The position numbers and the translations under genes are program-made. Below the pieces are notes generated by a model. The model had not been told where the DNA came from, did not search any database, and worked only from the letters and a program-made list of their open reading frames with translations. A stretch of 64,000 nt of DNA, from positions 1 through 64,000 of the forward strand of contig CABUAW010000004.1 of NCBI GenBank assembly GCA_902489645.1, written 5' to 3'. Of this stretch, positions 45,072 through 54,938 are shown piece after piece; within the stretch, counting starts at the first letter, position 1, and each line of letters opens with the position of its first letter. The stretch is from an uncultured Lachnospiraceae bacterium (GTDB taxonomy: Bacteria; Bacillota; Clostridia; Lachnospirales; Lachnospiraceae).

Positions 45072-45737
45072 ATGGAAAAATGGAAATGTAGTGTATGCGG
45101 ATACATTCATGAGGGAGCATTGCCGGAGGATTTTGTTTGTCCTCGCTGTAAACAGCCGGCTTCTGTTTTTGTTTTAATGGAAGATGAAAAGGCCGTGGGT
45201 AAGAATCCGTATGCGGGAACAAAAACAGAAAAAAATCTGGAAGAGGCTTTTTCCGGTGAGAGCCAGGCTCGGAATAAATATACTTTCTTTGCCGCAGTAG
45301 CCCAGAGAGAAGGCTATGAGCAGCTTGCGGAGCTGTTTCTGAAAACGGCGCGTAATGAGCAGGAGCATGCGAGAATGTGGTTTGAGGCCCTTGGCGGTAT
45401 CGGAGGAACAGCCGCAAACTTACTGGCCGCAGCCGAAGGCGAGAACTATGAGTGGACGGATATGTATGACCGGATGGCGAAAGAGGCAGAGGAAGAAGGC
45501 TTCCCTGAGATGGCTGAAAAATTCCGTCGTGTAGGCGCTATTGAAAAGGCGCATGAGGAACGGTATCGTCAGTTACTCCATAACGTTGAAATGCAGGAAG
45601 TGTTTGCAAAGAGTGGCCAGACGATGTGGGAATGTCGCGTTTGCGGCCATCTGGTCGTAGGCACAGAGGCGCCGGAGGTTTGTCCGGTCTGCGGATATTC
45701 TCAGAGTTATTTTGAAGTTCGTAAAGAAAATTATTAA
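45072..45737 (+). CDS. rbr: Rubrerythrin with rubredoxin domains at both ends
   Basis: Peroxide-reducing diiron protein of 221 residues. It has an N-terminal rubredoxin-like domain ([10 protein letters not shown]...CPRCKQP), a central ferritin-like domain ([28 protein letters not shown] supply diiron ligands) and a C-terminal rubredoxin domain ([10 protein letters not shown]...[11 protein letters not shown]). Most rubrerythrins have only one rubredoxin domain. ATG 45072 follows AGGAGGAAA. It is unlinked to the rubrerythrin at 27960 and lies behind a terminator-like leader. Confidence 0.92.
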   Translation: MEKWKCSVCGYIHEGALPEDFVCPRCKQPASVFVLMEDEKAVGKNPYAGTKTEKNLEEAFSGESQARNKYTFFAAVAQREGYEQLAELFLKTARNEQEHARMWFEALGGIGGTAANLLAAAEGENYEWTDMYDRMAKEAEEEGFPEMAEKFRRVGAIEKAHEERYRQLLHNVEMQEVFAKSGQTMWECRVCGHLVVGTEAPEVCPVCGYSQSYFEVRKENY

Positions 45738-45761
45738 TATAAGCGGAGGTTTTAAAATCCA

Positions 45762-47144
45762 ATGGAACAGACAGCGAAGACAGACAAAATGGGATGTATG
45801 CCCGTAAATAAATTAATGTTGACCATGGGATTACCGATGATTATATCCATGGTACTTCAGGCCCTTTATAATATTGTTGACAGTGCATTTATCTCGAACA
45901 TGGCGGAAAATGGCGAGGCGGCGTTGACAGCATTGACGCTGGCTTTCCCAATGCAGATGCTGATGGTTGCGATAGGTATCGGAACCGGTGTCGGTACAAA
46001 TGCGCTTTTGGCGAAGAGCCTTGGACAGGGAAATAAAGAAAAGGCGAGCAAGGTTGCAGGAAATTCTCAGTTTTTGGCGTTGATTATTTATATCGTATTT
46101 TTATTGTTTGGCATTTTCGGTGTGCGCTTTTACATATCGACCCAGACAACAAATGAATTGATTTACAGTATGGGCGTGGATTATCTGACGATTTGCTGTG
46201 TTGTCTCTCCGGGGATTGTTTTCTTTTCTGTTTATGAAAAATTACTTCAGGCCTGCGGTCATTCCATGTTTTCTACGATTGCCCAGATTGCCGGCGCCAT
46301 CACAAACATTATTCTGGACCCTATTATGATTTACGGGCTGCTCGGCTGCCCGGAAATGGGGGTAAAGGGCGCCGCTTACGCAACGGTTATCGGACAGTGC
46401 GTTTCATGGATTCTTGCTTTGATTTTCCATTTGAAAGTCAATAAGGATATCATGAAAAAACGTAAATACTTCAAACCGTCCGCATCAGTCATCAAAGGCA
46501 TCTATTCGATAGGCCTGCCGGCGATTATCGCACAGGCATTGATGTCCATTATGACATATGGATTAAACATTATTTTGGGAACGGTGGGAGAAAATCTGGT
46601 AACTGCTTACGGCCTTTATTATAAAATTCAGCAGTTCATATTATTTGCGGCCTTTGGTCTGCGTGATGCGATTACGCCGATTGTATCCTTCAGTCATGGT
46701 ATGGGAAGTAAATCCCGTATCCGTGATGGTATCAAATATGGATTGCTGTATACATTTATCATTATGGTAATTGGTACGGCGATTGTGGAAATTTTTGCCG
46801 GACCCCTTGCAAGGGTATTCGGCTTATCCGGGGAGACAGAGGTGCTTTGTATCAGCGCGATGCGTATTATTTCAATCAGCTTTATCTTTGCCGGAGTCAA
46901 CATTGCATTACAGGGCGTATTTCAGGCATTGGACGGCGGTCCGGAATCTTTGATTATTTCACTTTGCCGTCAGCTCATTTTTGTATTGCCTGTGGCATGG
47001 ATTTTTGCACAGATTGTGCTTAAATCATCGGGTCCAATGTGGCTTTTATGGACGACTTTCCCGATTGCTGAAATTGTGACCGCAGTTATCGCATGTCTGT
47101 TGATGCGGAAAATATATAAAAAAGTCGAAGCTTTAAAAAACTAG
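45762..47144 (+). CDS. MATE-family efflux transporter
   Basis: This 460-residue, 12-helix membrane protein of the MATE family exports drugs or metabolites using Na+ or H+ gradients. The N-terminal [26 protein letters not shown] and the pseudo-repeat in the second half ([20 protein letters not shown]) are typical. It starts at 45762 behind GCGGAGG, 24 bases after the rubrerythrin gene, and may share its transcript. Substrate unknown. Confidence 0.9.
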   Translation: MEQTAKTDKMGCMPVNKLMLTMGLPMIISMVLQALYNIVDSAFISNMAENGEAALTALTLAFPMQMLMVAIGIGTGVGTNALLAKSLGQGNKEKASKVAGNSQFLALIIYIVFLLFGIFGVRFYISTQTTNELIYSMGVDYLTICCVVSPGIVFFSVYEKLLQACGHSMFSTIAQIAGAITNIILDPIMIYGLLGCPEMGVKGAAYATVIGQCVSWILALIFHLKVNKDIMKKRKYFKPSASVIKGIYSIGLPAIIAQALMSIMTYGLNIILGTVGENLVTAYGLYYKIQQFILFAAFGLRDAITPIVSFSHGMGSKSRIRDGIKYGLLYTFIIMVIGTAIVEIFAGPLARVFGLSGETEVLCISAMRIISISFIFAGVNIALQGVFQALDGGPESLIISLCRQLIFVLPVAWIFAQIVLKSSGPMWLLWTTFPIAEIVTAVIACLLMRKIYKKVEALKN

Positions 47145-47165
47145 AATAAAAAGGAGGTTGGTACT

Positions 47166-47750
47166 ATGAAAAACAGAGTTATCACCATCAGCCGTCAGTT
47201 TGGAAGCGGTGGAAGAACCATTGGCAAAGAAGTTGCCGCCAAATTGGGGATTCCATGCTATGACCATGAGGTTATTGAAAAAATTGCGGAAAAAAGCGGA
47301 TTTACGAAAGAATATATCGATAAACGCAGTGAGGATGTAGCCCGTGGAAGCTGGCTGGCCGGCGCGCTCTTCGGCAGAGACTATTCCGGCTATTCGACAC
47401 AGGATTATGTCTGGAAGTTCCAGAGAGACACGATTTTGGAACTGGCCGAGAAAAGTCCGTGTGTCATTGTCGGACGATGTGCGGATTACATATTGAAGGA
47501 TGAAGCCGATTGCCTGACCGTATTTATCCATGCGGATATGGAAAAGCGGGCTGCGCGTATCGTAGAGCAGTATGGTGAACGTCCCGAATCTCCTCAAAAA
47601 CGACTGAAAGATAAGGATAAACGGCGGGCTGCTTACTATCAGTTTTATACAGATACCCAGTGGGGCGTTGCCGAGCATTATCATGTTTCTTTAGACAGCG
47701 GCGTTTTAGGCATTGAAAAATGCGTGGAAGTTCTCACAAGCTTATTTTAG
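47166..47750 (+). CDS. Cytidylate kinase-like protein
   Basis: This 194-residue P-loop kinase of the cytidylate kinase-like family common in Clostridia has the N-terminal motif ITISRQFGSGGRTIGKEVA, a glycine-rich phosphate loop, and CVIVGRCADYIL; a basic lid (RLKDKDKRRAAYYQFYT) follows. It is distinct from the housekeeping Cmk, and its substrate is not known. The start at 47166 follows AAGGAGG. It ends at a very strong terminator. Confidence 0.83.
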   Translation: MKNRVITISRQFGSGGRTIGKEVAAKLGIPCYDHEVIEKIAEKSGFTKEYIDKRSEDVARGSWLAGALFGRDYSGYSTQDYVWKFQRDTILELAEKSPCVIVGRCADYILKDEADCLTVFIHADMEKRAARIVEQYGERPESPQKRLKDKDKRRAAYYQFYTDTQWGVAEHYHVSLDSGVLGIEKCVEVLTSLF

Positions 47751-47762
47751 ACAGATTGAAGG

Positions 47763-47810
47763 GGGAGCCCCAAAGCCATATGAATGTTATGGCTTTGGGG
47801 CTCCCTTTTT
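47763..47810 (+). terminator. Strong terminator overlapping the 3' end of the GNAT gene
   Basis: A perfect 17-bp stem (GGGAGCCCCAAAGCCAT 47763-47779 with its complement 47789-47805), nine-base loop and five T. The right arm also encodes the last residues (KGAPKP) and stop of the minus-strand GNAT gene, so the convergent genes share the structure. Confidence 0.92.
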
Positions 47811-48332
47811 GATTTTAGAAGCCATCCATGGTGTGAACAGATGGGTGAAAATCGAATGATATTCTTCGAAGGATACCTCAGGGCCGTTGGTCAGAATTTC
47901 CATTTCAATTCCAAAGAGGTTGACCCGGAAGGGCATGACGGTCATACCGTTTCTTAAGTAAAAAGCCTTTCTGCGGATACGTTCCGCTGTGTTTTTTGAT
48001 GGAATATCGGGGGCTTCAATTTCTAAAAGGAAACGCTTGCCCGAATATTTTTCAAAAAGCAGGTGGAGGGCGGAGGAACCGGCGCCGCTGTTCCTGCGGT
48101 TATCATCGATGGCAAAGTAATCCAAAAGGACGATATCGTTATATAGAATAGTGATGGCCAGACCGAGAAAATTTCCGTTATCATCTTCGATGGATAATAT
48201 TTCCATGGAGCCTTCGGCCTGTTTTTTGCGTATTATAAAAAAAGGTTTCCGCTCCGAAGCCGGAAAAGCGCGGAGATATAATTTTTTTATGTCGGTCAGA
48301 CGTTTCCGACTGAGATTTTGAGTTAATTTCAT
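47787..48332 (-). CDS. GNAT-family N-acetyltransferase
   Basis: This 181-residue acetyltransferase-fold protein has the acetyl-CoA loop in DDNRRNSGAGSSALH, followed by the usual beta-strand LLEIEAPD and the GMTVMPFRVNLFG end region. The substrate is unknown. It starts at ATG 48332; its stop lies in the stem of the terminator at 47763-47810. It is divergent from the DUF3877-like gene. Confidence 0.82.
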   Translation of the reverse strand: MKLTQNLSRKRLTDIKKLYLRAFPASERKPFFIIRKKQAEGSMEILSIEDDNGNFLGLAITILYNDIVLLDYFAIDDNRRNSGAGSSALHLLFEKYSGKRFLLEIEAPDIPSKNTAERIRRKAFYLRNGMTVMPFRVNLFGIEMEILTNGPEVSFEEYHSIFTHLFTPWMASKIKKGAPKP

Positions 48333-48440
48333 GTGGGATTTTCGCCTTTCTTGTTTTTTATCTGTCTGAATAGTATAATACGAATGGGCAGAAATGCCAA
48401 CCCATATGTAACATTGGAAATTGAATCAGGTGGTGACAGA

Positions 48441-48977
48441 ATGAATTCAGAGAAATTAATAAAAAATATTATTGACCAGATGAAGGAAGCCCAGATTAAA
48501 CTGGGGTTTGCTAAAGAAACAACGCGCTTATATTATCCGGTGGCGTCTTTGAACGCCATGCTGGGTATTCATGCGGAAAATGATGAAGAAATGCTGGAGG
48601 CTTTGGCCGCTCCGGCTTTTCATGATACGGGACTGGGGCCGCTTCATTTTTCATCCCACAAAGGCCGCATTGAAATCAGTGTGCCGCCGGAGGGAGCCGA
48701 GTATGTCCATGAGAAAGTGGAAGCGCCGGCCTTTTTAAAGGCCATGATTGAATTGTTCCGGCAAAATCATCATTGCAGCGTCGGGGATGTCCGGGCGTTA
48801 TTTGAAAGTTTCAGTAAGGACTATGTCTATGAGAAAATGCCGGAGGGTTCCGATTTTGATGCGGTTCTTTATTTTAAAGATACTTCCGTAGACGCTTATT
48901 ATTATTGTGTTAAAGAAGAAATGGGACACACTATTTATCATCGGTTTACAAAAGAGGATATGGAAAATCTCTGGTGA
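48441..48977 (+). CDS. DUF3877-like protein
   Basis: This 178-residue soluble protein of unknown function resembles the DUF3877 family of Lachnospiraceae (opening LIKNIIDQMKEAQIKLGFAKETTRLYYP). The frame is open to 48333 but ATG 48441, behind AGGTGGTG, gives the expected N terminus. No domain of known activity, signal peptide or membrane helix is seen. Confidence 0.7.
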   Translation: MNSEKLIKNIIDQMKEAQIKLGFAKETTRLYYPVASLNAMLGIHAENDEEMLEALAAPAFHDTGLGPLHFSSHKGRIEISVPPEGAEYVHEKVEAPAFLKAMIELFRQNHHCSVGDVRALFESFSKDYVYEKMPEGSDFDAVLYFKDTSVDAYYYCVKEEMGHTIYHRFTKEDMENLW

Positions 48978-49054
48978 TAGAATTTATGGCGTCCGGGTTA
49001 CGGTTAAAGAAAGTCAGCCGGGGGATTTGAAATCCTCCGGCTGTTTCCGGCTAT

Positions 49055-50302
49055 CTACCGCAGCTCGGCAATTCTTGTGACGGCTACGTAAATATCGCTG
49101 ATTTTAAACCAGGTCGGGTAATCGACAACGCCGGTGACCGGAAGGCCGAAAACCCGCTGGAAGTCTGCAACGGCCTGACGGGTTCTTTCGCCATAAATGC
49201 CGTCGGCGGTGAGTGCAGGGAGGGCCGGATAGGTCTGTGCAATCCGGTTAAGCTGCTCCTGCATTTGACGCACCTTGGCTCCGGTAGAGCCAACTGTCAA
49301 ATCAGCTCCGGGCCAGGAGGAAGGGATACCGCTGATTTGCTCGGCGGTATTGATGTACATATCATTTCCGTAATAATAGCGGATGATTTCAAGAGGGGCA
49401 TAGCCCTGGTCGCCCAGATTCTTGGAGCCCCACTGGGACATCCAGTTCGGACAGCTTACCCGTTTGCCGTCGCAGTACTGGGTCAGTATGGGCTGCCGTA
49501 CATTCGGCCGGGATAAGAAGTTGGCAAAAATCGTGTCCACAACCCGGGAAATACTTTCGTATACATTTCGTCCATAGACGAAAAAATGGTCGTAGGCCGT
49601 CGAAGAAGTAATCGTAAAGTCGAAGCCTTTGTTCCTGTACCACTCGGTGTAAACCCGGTTCAGGGTAAAGGAGAGAATGGCGAGGACATTGGCGATGATG
49701 GTAGATTCGGGCCAGGTTGCATAAATTTCGCTGGAAGCCACATTTTTAATATAATCACGGAAGGGAACAAAATAGTTGGCGGCGCTGTTATCGGTCGGCG
49801 GTCCGTCGTGAACGATGATTGTTTCCGGCACAACGACCCGGCTGAGGACGATTTCACCGGTTTCATTCACATCCTTGATTTCGGCTTCCGCAATTTTCGG
49901 CGGATAAAGCTTCCAGAGCGTATGGGCGCCGATGACCAGTGGATTGTAGGCCGGCGTCTGGGTGACGACGGGGCTCATGCGGACATTGGAGAGGCCGAGC
50001 TGACCGGATAAAATCTGGATGCCGGAAATTTCAACTTCTTCAAATCCGGGGGCGGTGATTTTCAGATTGTATTCCGAATAGGGCTGAGTATCTCCGGGTT
50101 CAAGACTATACTCCACAGGCGGGGCGGCCAGTTCAATCGTGTCGCTGTTGCCGCTGTTATCCGTGGTGATGCGCTCCAGAATCTGCTCCGGTTCTCCGGT
50201 GGAGGAAATTTCAATGGTGGCATCGTCAATCGGGACATTGCCCTCGGCGGAGACCGCCGATATACGCAGTTGACCCTTATCAATTAAATTTATTTCTGGC
50301 AT
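49055..50302 (-). CDS. Peptidoglycan-binding protein with SpoIID/cortex-type middle domain
   Basis: This 415-residue protein probably acts on the cell wall or spore cortex. The N-terminal ~120 residues look like a beta-sandwich (carboxypeptidase-regulatory type repeat). The middle (about 150-320) with TIIVHDGPP, YIKNVASSEIYATWPE, AILSFTLNRVYTEWY and ILTQYCDGKR recalls SpoIID/LytB-like modules, and the C-terminal 75 residues are a peptidoglycan-binding repeat (LTVGSTGAKVRQMQEQLNR...DGIYGERTRQAVADFQ). No signal peptide is visible, as seen in some spore proteins. It has only a weak ribosome site (AGGAA). Confidence 0.75.
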   Translation of the reverse strand: MPEINLIDKGQLRISAVSAEGNVPIDDATIEISSTGEPEQILERITTDNSGNSDTIELAAPPVEYSLEPGDTQPYSEYNLKITAPGFEEVEISGIQILSGQLGLSNVRMSPVVTQTPAYNPLVIGAHTLWKLYPPKIAEAEIKDVNETGEIVLSRVVVPETIIVHDGPPTDNSAANYFVPFRDYIKNVASSEIYATWPESTIIANVLAILSFTLNRVYTEWYRNKGFDFTITSSTAYDHFFVYGRNVYESISRVVDTIFANFLSRPNVRQPILTQYCDGKRVSCPNWMSQWGSKNLGDQGYAPLEIIRYYYGNDMYINTAEQISGIPSSWPGADLTVGSTGAKVRQMQEQLNRIAQTYPALPALTADGIYGERTRQAVADFQRVFGLPVTGVVDYPTWFKISDIYVAVTRIAELR

Positions 50303-50419
50303 AGTTTGTTTCCTGAAATTGTTTTGTATAATATATGCAAATACCGGGGAAATGATAAATAAAATTTATTCCGATTTTACGAAAATAGTTTGGAGAGTGA
50401 AAAAAAATAAAGGAAAAGG

Positions 50420-50448
50420 TTGTTTTTCTAAAAATGATGTGATATACT
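50420..50448 (+). promoter_or_regulatory. Probable carAB promoter
   Basis: -35 TTGTTT (50420-50425), 17 bases, -10 TATACT (50443-50448). The AT-rich leader to 50575 has a nine-T run at 50519-50527 after a weak 5-bp stem (ATTCG/CGAAT), and no clear PyrR site. The rest of 50303-50575 holds nothing else I can name. Confidence 0.5.
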
Positions 50449-50575
50449 TTTAGCAATTTAGGGTTTTTTGTCAGATGTCAAAGAAAAAGAAATTCGGAAT
50501 AAAATTCACGAATCACTCTTTTTTTTTGGGAAAATAGGGCAAAATGCTTATATTTATGCAAATAGAGACAGAAAC

Positions 50576-50653
50576 ATGAATAATTATGCTCCTGCGATAC
50601 GTCTTAAAACGGATGTGGAACAGAGGATAAGAAAGGGACAGGTGAGTGAATGA
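50576..50653 (+). CDS. 25-residue ORF coupled to carA
   Basis: Short frame [25 protein letters not shown] whose TGA overlaps the carA ATG (ATGA at 50650). It has a weak ribosome site (GAGACAG) and three Arg and two Lys among 25 residues. The overlap suggests translational coupling, and it could be a leader peptide for carAB control. The frame is also open further upstream to 50468. Confidence 0.4.
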   Translation: MNNYAPAIRLKTDVEQRIRKGQVSE

Positions 50654-51729
50654 AGGCATTTTTAATACTAGCCGATGGCACGGTCTTTGAAGGAACAAGC
50701 ATTGGTTCGCAGCGGGAAATCATTAGTGAAATCGTTTTTAATACGTCAATGACAGGATATTTAGAAATTCTTACAGATCCATCCTATGCCGGGGAAGCCG
50801 TTGTCATGACATATCCAATAATTGGAAATTATGGAGTATGTTTTGATGATATGGAAGATGACAGACCCTGGCCGGATGGATTTATTGTTAGAGAGCTGGC
50901 AACAGCGCCAAGTAATTTCAGAAATGAATGTGGCCTGTCTGAATTTTTAAAAGACCATGATATTCCTGGAATTCAGGGCATTGATACCCGGGCGCTGACG
51001 AAAATTCTGAGAAGTCAGGGAACCATGAACGGTATGATTACGACCAGCGAAAATTTTGATTTAGAAGAGATTCTCCCGAGGATTCGTGCGTTTAAAGCGA
51101 AAGATGTTGTAAAAAGAGTTACCTGCGCCCAAAAGGAACATTTTTCTGATGGAAAATACAAGGTGGCCCTGATGGATTTCGGGGCAAAGAGAAATATTGC
51201 CAGAGAGCTTGCCAAACGGGGATGTGAAGTGACCATTTATCCGGCCTATACGTCTGCGGAAGAAATTATGGCGGCCCATCCGGACGGCATTATGCTCTCC
51301 AACGGCCCTGGGGACCCGAAGGATTGTATGCCGATTGTCGCTGAGGTGAAAAAAATGTTTGATGCGGATATTCCGATGTTTGGTATCTGTCTCGGACATC
51401 AGCTCTTAGCTCTGGCCAACGGCGCCGACACCCGTAAAATGAAATGGGGACACCGCGGCGCCAATCATCCGGTCAAAGACCTTGTGACCGGACGGGTTTA
51501 TATTTCCACACAGAATCACGGCTATGTGGTTTCTTCAAAATCCGTTCCTGACGGCGTTGCCGAGGTGAGCTTTAGAAATGCCAACGATGCGACGATGGAA
51601 GGACTTCACTATCTTGGAAAAAATGTCTTTACCGTTCAGTTCCATCCGGAAGCCTGCGGCGGCCCGCAGGATACGGGGTTCCTTTTTGACAAGTTTATTA
51701 ACATGATGGAGGTTGCGAAAGATGCCTAA
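50650..51729 (+). CDS. carA: Carbamoyl-phosphate synthase small (glutaminase) subunit
   Basis: Releases ammonia from glutamine for carbamoyl phosphate synthesis (pyrimidines and arginine). 359 residues: an N-terminal CarA-specific domain ([19 protein letters not shown]) and a class I glutamine amidotransferase domain with the nucleophile Cys in [13 protein letters not shown] and His/Glu in [11 protein letters not shown]. The start at 50650 is coupled to the 25-residue ORF; the end overlaps carB by eight bases. CarA appears intact even though its partner carB carries a stop. Confidence 0.96.
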   Translation: MKAFLILADGTVFEGTSIGSQREIISEIVFNTSMTGYLEILTDPSYAGEAVVMTYPIIGNYGVCFDDMEDDRPWPDGFIVRELATAPSNFRNECGLSEFLKDHDIPGIQGIDTRALTKILRSQGTMNGMITTSENFDLEEILPRIRAFKAKDVVKRVTCAQKEHFSDGKYKVALMDFGAKRNIARELAKRGCEVTIYPAYTSAEEIMAAHPDGIMLSNGPGDPKDCMPIVAEVKKMFDADIPMFGICLGHQLLALANGADTRKMKWGHRGANHPVKDLVTGRVYISTQNHGYVVSSKSVPDGVAEVSFRNANDATMEGLHYLGKNVFTVQFHPEACGGPQDTGFLFDKFINMMEVAKDA

Positions 51730-52501
51730 GAAGAATAGTATTAAAAAAGTGTTAGTCATTGGTTCCGGCCCGATTATCATCGGACAGGCAGCAGAATTCG
51801 ATTATGCCGGCACACAGGCCTGTCGTTCCCTGAAAGAAGAAGGGGTTGAGGTCGTTCTTGTCAACTCCAATCCGGCCACCATCATGACCGATAAAAATAT
51901 TGCGGATAAGGTGTATATTGAGCCTTTAGATGTGGACGTCCTCAAGAAAATCATAGAAAAAGAAGAACCGGACAGTCTGCTTCCGACGCTGGGCGGGCAG
52001 GCCGCATTAAATATTGCCATGGAGCTTTATGAGTCCGGGTTTCTGAATGAAAAAAAGGTTCAGATGATTGGAACGACTTCGGAAACCATTAAAAAGGCAG
52101 AGGACCGTCTGGAATTTAAAGAGACAATGGAAAAAATCGGAGAGCCCTGCGCGGCCAGTGAAGTCTGTACCACATTAAAAGGGTGTATCGATTTTGCGGA
52201 AAAGATTGGCTATCCGGTCGTTATCCGTCCGGCCTATACATTGGGCGGCAGCGGCGGCGGTATCGCCCACAGCCTGGAAGAATTAAAAGAGATTGCCAGC
52301 AACGGACTGCGCCTGAGCCGTGTGGGACAGGTATTGGTAGAGCGTTATATCGGCGGCTGGAAGGAAATCGAATACGAAGTGATGCGCGACAGCTACGGCA
52401 ACTGCATTACCGTATGTAATATGGAAAACATTGACCCTGTCGGCGTTCACACGGGAGACAGCATTGTTGTCGCTCCGTCACAGACGCTGGCAGATAAGTA
52501 A
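51722..52501 (+). CDS. CarB N-terminal fragment before the stop
   Basis: 259 residues, starting at ATG 51722 behind GGAGG (51708-51712). It contains the preATP-grasp domain and the start of the first ATP-grasp domain ([14 protein letters not shown]), but lacks the Glu/Asn metal-binding end of that fold, so it should be inactive alone. Confidence 0.7.
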   Translation: MPKKNSIKKVLVIGSGPIIIGQAAEFDYAGTQACRSLKEEGVEVVLVNSNPATIMTDKNIADKVYIEPLDVDVLKKIIEKEEPDSLLPTLGGQAALNIAMELYESGFLNEKKVQMIGTTSETIKKAEDRLEFKETMEKIGEPCAASEVCTTLKGCIDFAEKIGYPVVIRPAYTLGGSGGGIAHSLEELKEIASNGLRLSRVGQVLVERYIGGWKEIEYEVMRDSYGNCITVCNMENIDPVGVHTGDSIVVAPSQTLADK

Positions 52502-52507
52502 TATCAG

Positions 52508-54922
52508 ATGCTCCGCACCTCTGCTTTAAATATCATTACGGAACTGGGAATTACCGGCGGCTGTAACGTTCAGTACGCATTAAATCCGGACAGTTTTGAA
52601 TACTGTGTTATCGAGGTCAACCCTCGTGTCAGCCGTTCTTCCGCACTGGCTTCCAAGGCTACCGGATATCCGATTGCCAAGGTTGCCGCCAAAATTGCGC
52701 TTGGCTATGCCCTGGATGAAATCAAAAACGCTGTCACAGGAAAGACCTATGCCAGCTTTGAGCCGGCGCTGGACTACTGTGTTGTCAAAATACCGAAATG
52801 GCCGTTTGATAAATTTGTCAGCGCCAAACGTACATTGACGACCCAGATGAAGGCCACCGGAGAGGTCATGAGCATTTGTCCGAATTTTGAAGGCGCTTTA
52901 ATGAAAGCGCTGCGTTCTCTGGAACAGAATATTTACAGTCTGAATTACGGCGGATTCGGAGAGCTTTCCGACGAAGAACTGGAAAAGGCCCTTTACCTCA
53001 TTGACGACCACCGTCTATTCTACATTGCCGAAGCTTTCCGGCGCGGCTACGATATGGAAAAAATTCATGCCATCAACAAGATTGACAGGTGGTTTCTGGA
53101 TAAGATTAAAGTTCTCGTCGATATGGAAAACCGTTTGAAAACCGAGGAGCTGACGGCAGAACTTTTGAAAGAAGCAAAACGGATGGAATTTCCGGACAGA
53201 GCCATTGCCCAGTTTACGGGTAAGAGTGAGGCGGAAGTAAAGGCAATGCGCTACCGCAATAATATTATTGCGGCCTTTAAGATGGTAGATACATGCGCCG
53301 CCGAATTTGAATCGGAGACACCGTATTATTATTCCTGCTTTGGCAGTCAGAACGAGGTTGAGCCGGGAGATAATATGCGTAAAAAGATTGTTGTCCTCGG
53401 TTCCGGTCCGATTCGCATCGGCCAGGGAATTGAGTTTGACTATTGCTCCGTACACAGCGTATGGGCCCTGGCCGATGCGGGTTACGAGACGATTATTATT
53501 AACAACAATCCGGAGACCGTAAGTACGGACTTTGATATTGCGGATAAGCTTTACTTCGAACCGCTGACACCGGAGGACGTGGAAAATATCGTCCGTCTGG
53601 AAAAACCGGACGGTGCGGTTGTTCAGTTTGGCGGACAGACAGCGATTAAATTAACGGAAGCCATCATGAAGATGGGCGTGCCGATTCTCGGAACAAGCTC
53701 CGACGATGTGGATGCCGCAGAGGATAGAGAGCGGTTTGATGAGATTCTTGAACAGTGTAAGATTCCGCGTCCGGCCGGAACAACGGTATTTACCACCGAA
53801 GAAGCGCTGCAGGCGGCCAATGAGCTGGGATATCCGGTGCTTGTGCGTCCGTCCTACGTTCTCGGCGGCCAGGGGATGCAGATTGCGGTCAATGACGGCG
53901 ATATCGTTGAATTCATGGCAATTATTAACAGAGATGTTCAGGAACATCCGATTTTGGTTGACAAATATCTGGTCGGTAAGGAAGTCGAGGTTGACGGCGT
54001 ATGCGACGGAATAGACATATTGATTCCTGGTATTATGGAGCATATTGAACGGGCCGGCGTACACTCCGGGGACAGTATTTCCGTTTACCCGGCGCAGAGT
54101 TTGTCGGAAGACATCATTAAAAAGCTGGAAGATTACACGGGGCGCCTGGCGAGAGCGCTTCACGTAAAGGGACTTTTAAATATCCAGTTTATTGTCCATG
54201 ATAATGAAGTGTATGTTATCGAAGTCAATCCGCGTTCCAGCCGTACCGTTCCTTATATCAGCAAGGTGACCGGTATTCCGATTGTGGACATTGCTTCTAA
54301 GGTTATCGTCGGAAAGACGATTAAAGAGTTGGGATATGAGCCGGGACTCCAGAAGAAATCCGATTATATTGCCATTAAACAGCCGGTATTCTCCTTTGAG
54401 AAGCTTCGCGGCGCGGAAATCAGCCTTGGACCGGAAATGAAATCCACCGGCGAGGTTCTCGGTATTGCGAAAGATTTTCATGAAGCATTATATAAATCCT
54501 TCTTGGGCGCGGGCATCAATCTGCCACGGACAAAGAAAATGATTTGTACCGTTAAGGATTCGGATAAAGAAGAGTTGATTCCGATTGCCAAACGGTTCTA
54601 CGACTTGGGATACGAGATTTATGCGACCCGCAGTACGGCGGCCGTTTTGAATGAAAATGGCATGAAAGCCACACGAATTAATAAAATTCATGACGGTTCA
54701 CCGAATGTCCTGGATTTAATTCTGGCCGGTGAAGTTGATTTGATTATCGATACGCCGACCCATGGCCGTGACAAATCGAGAGACGGCTTCCTCATTCGCC
54801 GGAATGCCATCGAGACGGGCGTGACCTGTCTGACTTCCCTGGATACGGCAAAGGCGCTTGTGACCAGTCTGGAAAATGCCAGCTTAAATAATTTGTCTGT
54901 CGTGGATATCGCTGAAATTTAA
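52508..54922 (+). CDS. CarB C-terminal fragment after the stop
   Basis: From ATG 52508, six bases after the TAA, 804 residues cover the end of the first ATP-grasp domain (EVNPRVSRSSALASKATG), the oligomerisation domain, the whole second synthetase half and the MGS-like regulatory domain. There is no ribosome site before ATG 52508, so it could be made only by translational reinitiation. Confidence 0.6.
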   Translation: MLRTSALNIITELGITGGCNVQYALNPDSFEYCVIEVNPRVSRSSALASKATGYPIAKVAAKIALGYALDEIKNAVTGKTYASFEPALDYCVVKIPKWPFDKFVSAKRTLTTQMKATGEVMSICPNFEGALMKALRSLEQNIYSLNYGGFGELSDEELEKALYLIDDHRLFYIAEAFRRGYDMEKIHAINKIDRWFLDKIKVLVDMENRLKTEELTAELLKEAKRMEFPDRAIAQFTGKSEAEVKAMRYRNNIIAAFKMVDTCAAEFESETPYYYSCFGSQNEVEPGDNMRKKIVVLGSGPIRIGQGIEFDYCSVHSVWALADAGYETIIINNNPETVSTDFDIADKLYFEPLTPEDVENIVRLEKPDGAVVQFGGQTAIKLTEAIMKMGVPILGTSSDDVDAAEDRERFDEILEQCKIPRPAGTTVFTTEEALQAANELGYPVLVRPSYVLGGQGMQIAVNDGDIVEFMAIINRDVQEHPILVDKYLVGKEVEVDGVCDGIDILIPGIMEHIERAGVHSGDSISVYPAQSLSEDIIKKLEDYTGRLARALHVKGLLNIQFIVHDNEVYVIEVNPRSSRTVPYISKVTGIPIVDIASKVIVGKTIKELGYEPGLQKKSDYIAIKQPVFSFEKLRGAEISLGPEMKSTGEVLGIAKDFHEALYKSFLGAGINLPRTKKMICTVKDSDKEELIPIAKRFYDLGYEIYATRSTAAVLNENGMKATRINKIHDGSPNVLDLILAGEVDLIIDTPTHGRDKSRDGFLIRRNAIETGVTCLTSLDTAKALVTSLENASLNNLSVVDIAEI

Positions 54923-54938
54923 AATTCAGGTTTCTCTA

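Larger units (their letters stand above)
51722..54922 (+). pseudogene. carB: Carbamoyl-phosphate synthase large subunit interrupted by one in-frame stop
   Basis: Without the stop this would be a 1066-residue CarB with two ATP-grasp synthetase halves ([16 protein letters not shown] and LGSGPIRIGQGIEFDY) and a C-terminal regulatory domain (from about residue 930). At 52499-52501 codon 260 is TAA, in the sequence SQTLADK-stop-YQMLRTSAL, where CarB normally has Glu (DKEYQ). A single G-to-T change (GAA to TAA) explains it, with no frameshift. The break is inside the first ATP-grasp fold. Everything downstream is well conserved, so the change is recent, is a sequencing error, or is bypassed by read-through or restart at ATG 52508. 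Confidence 0.9.
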
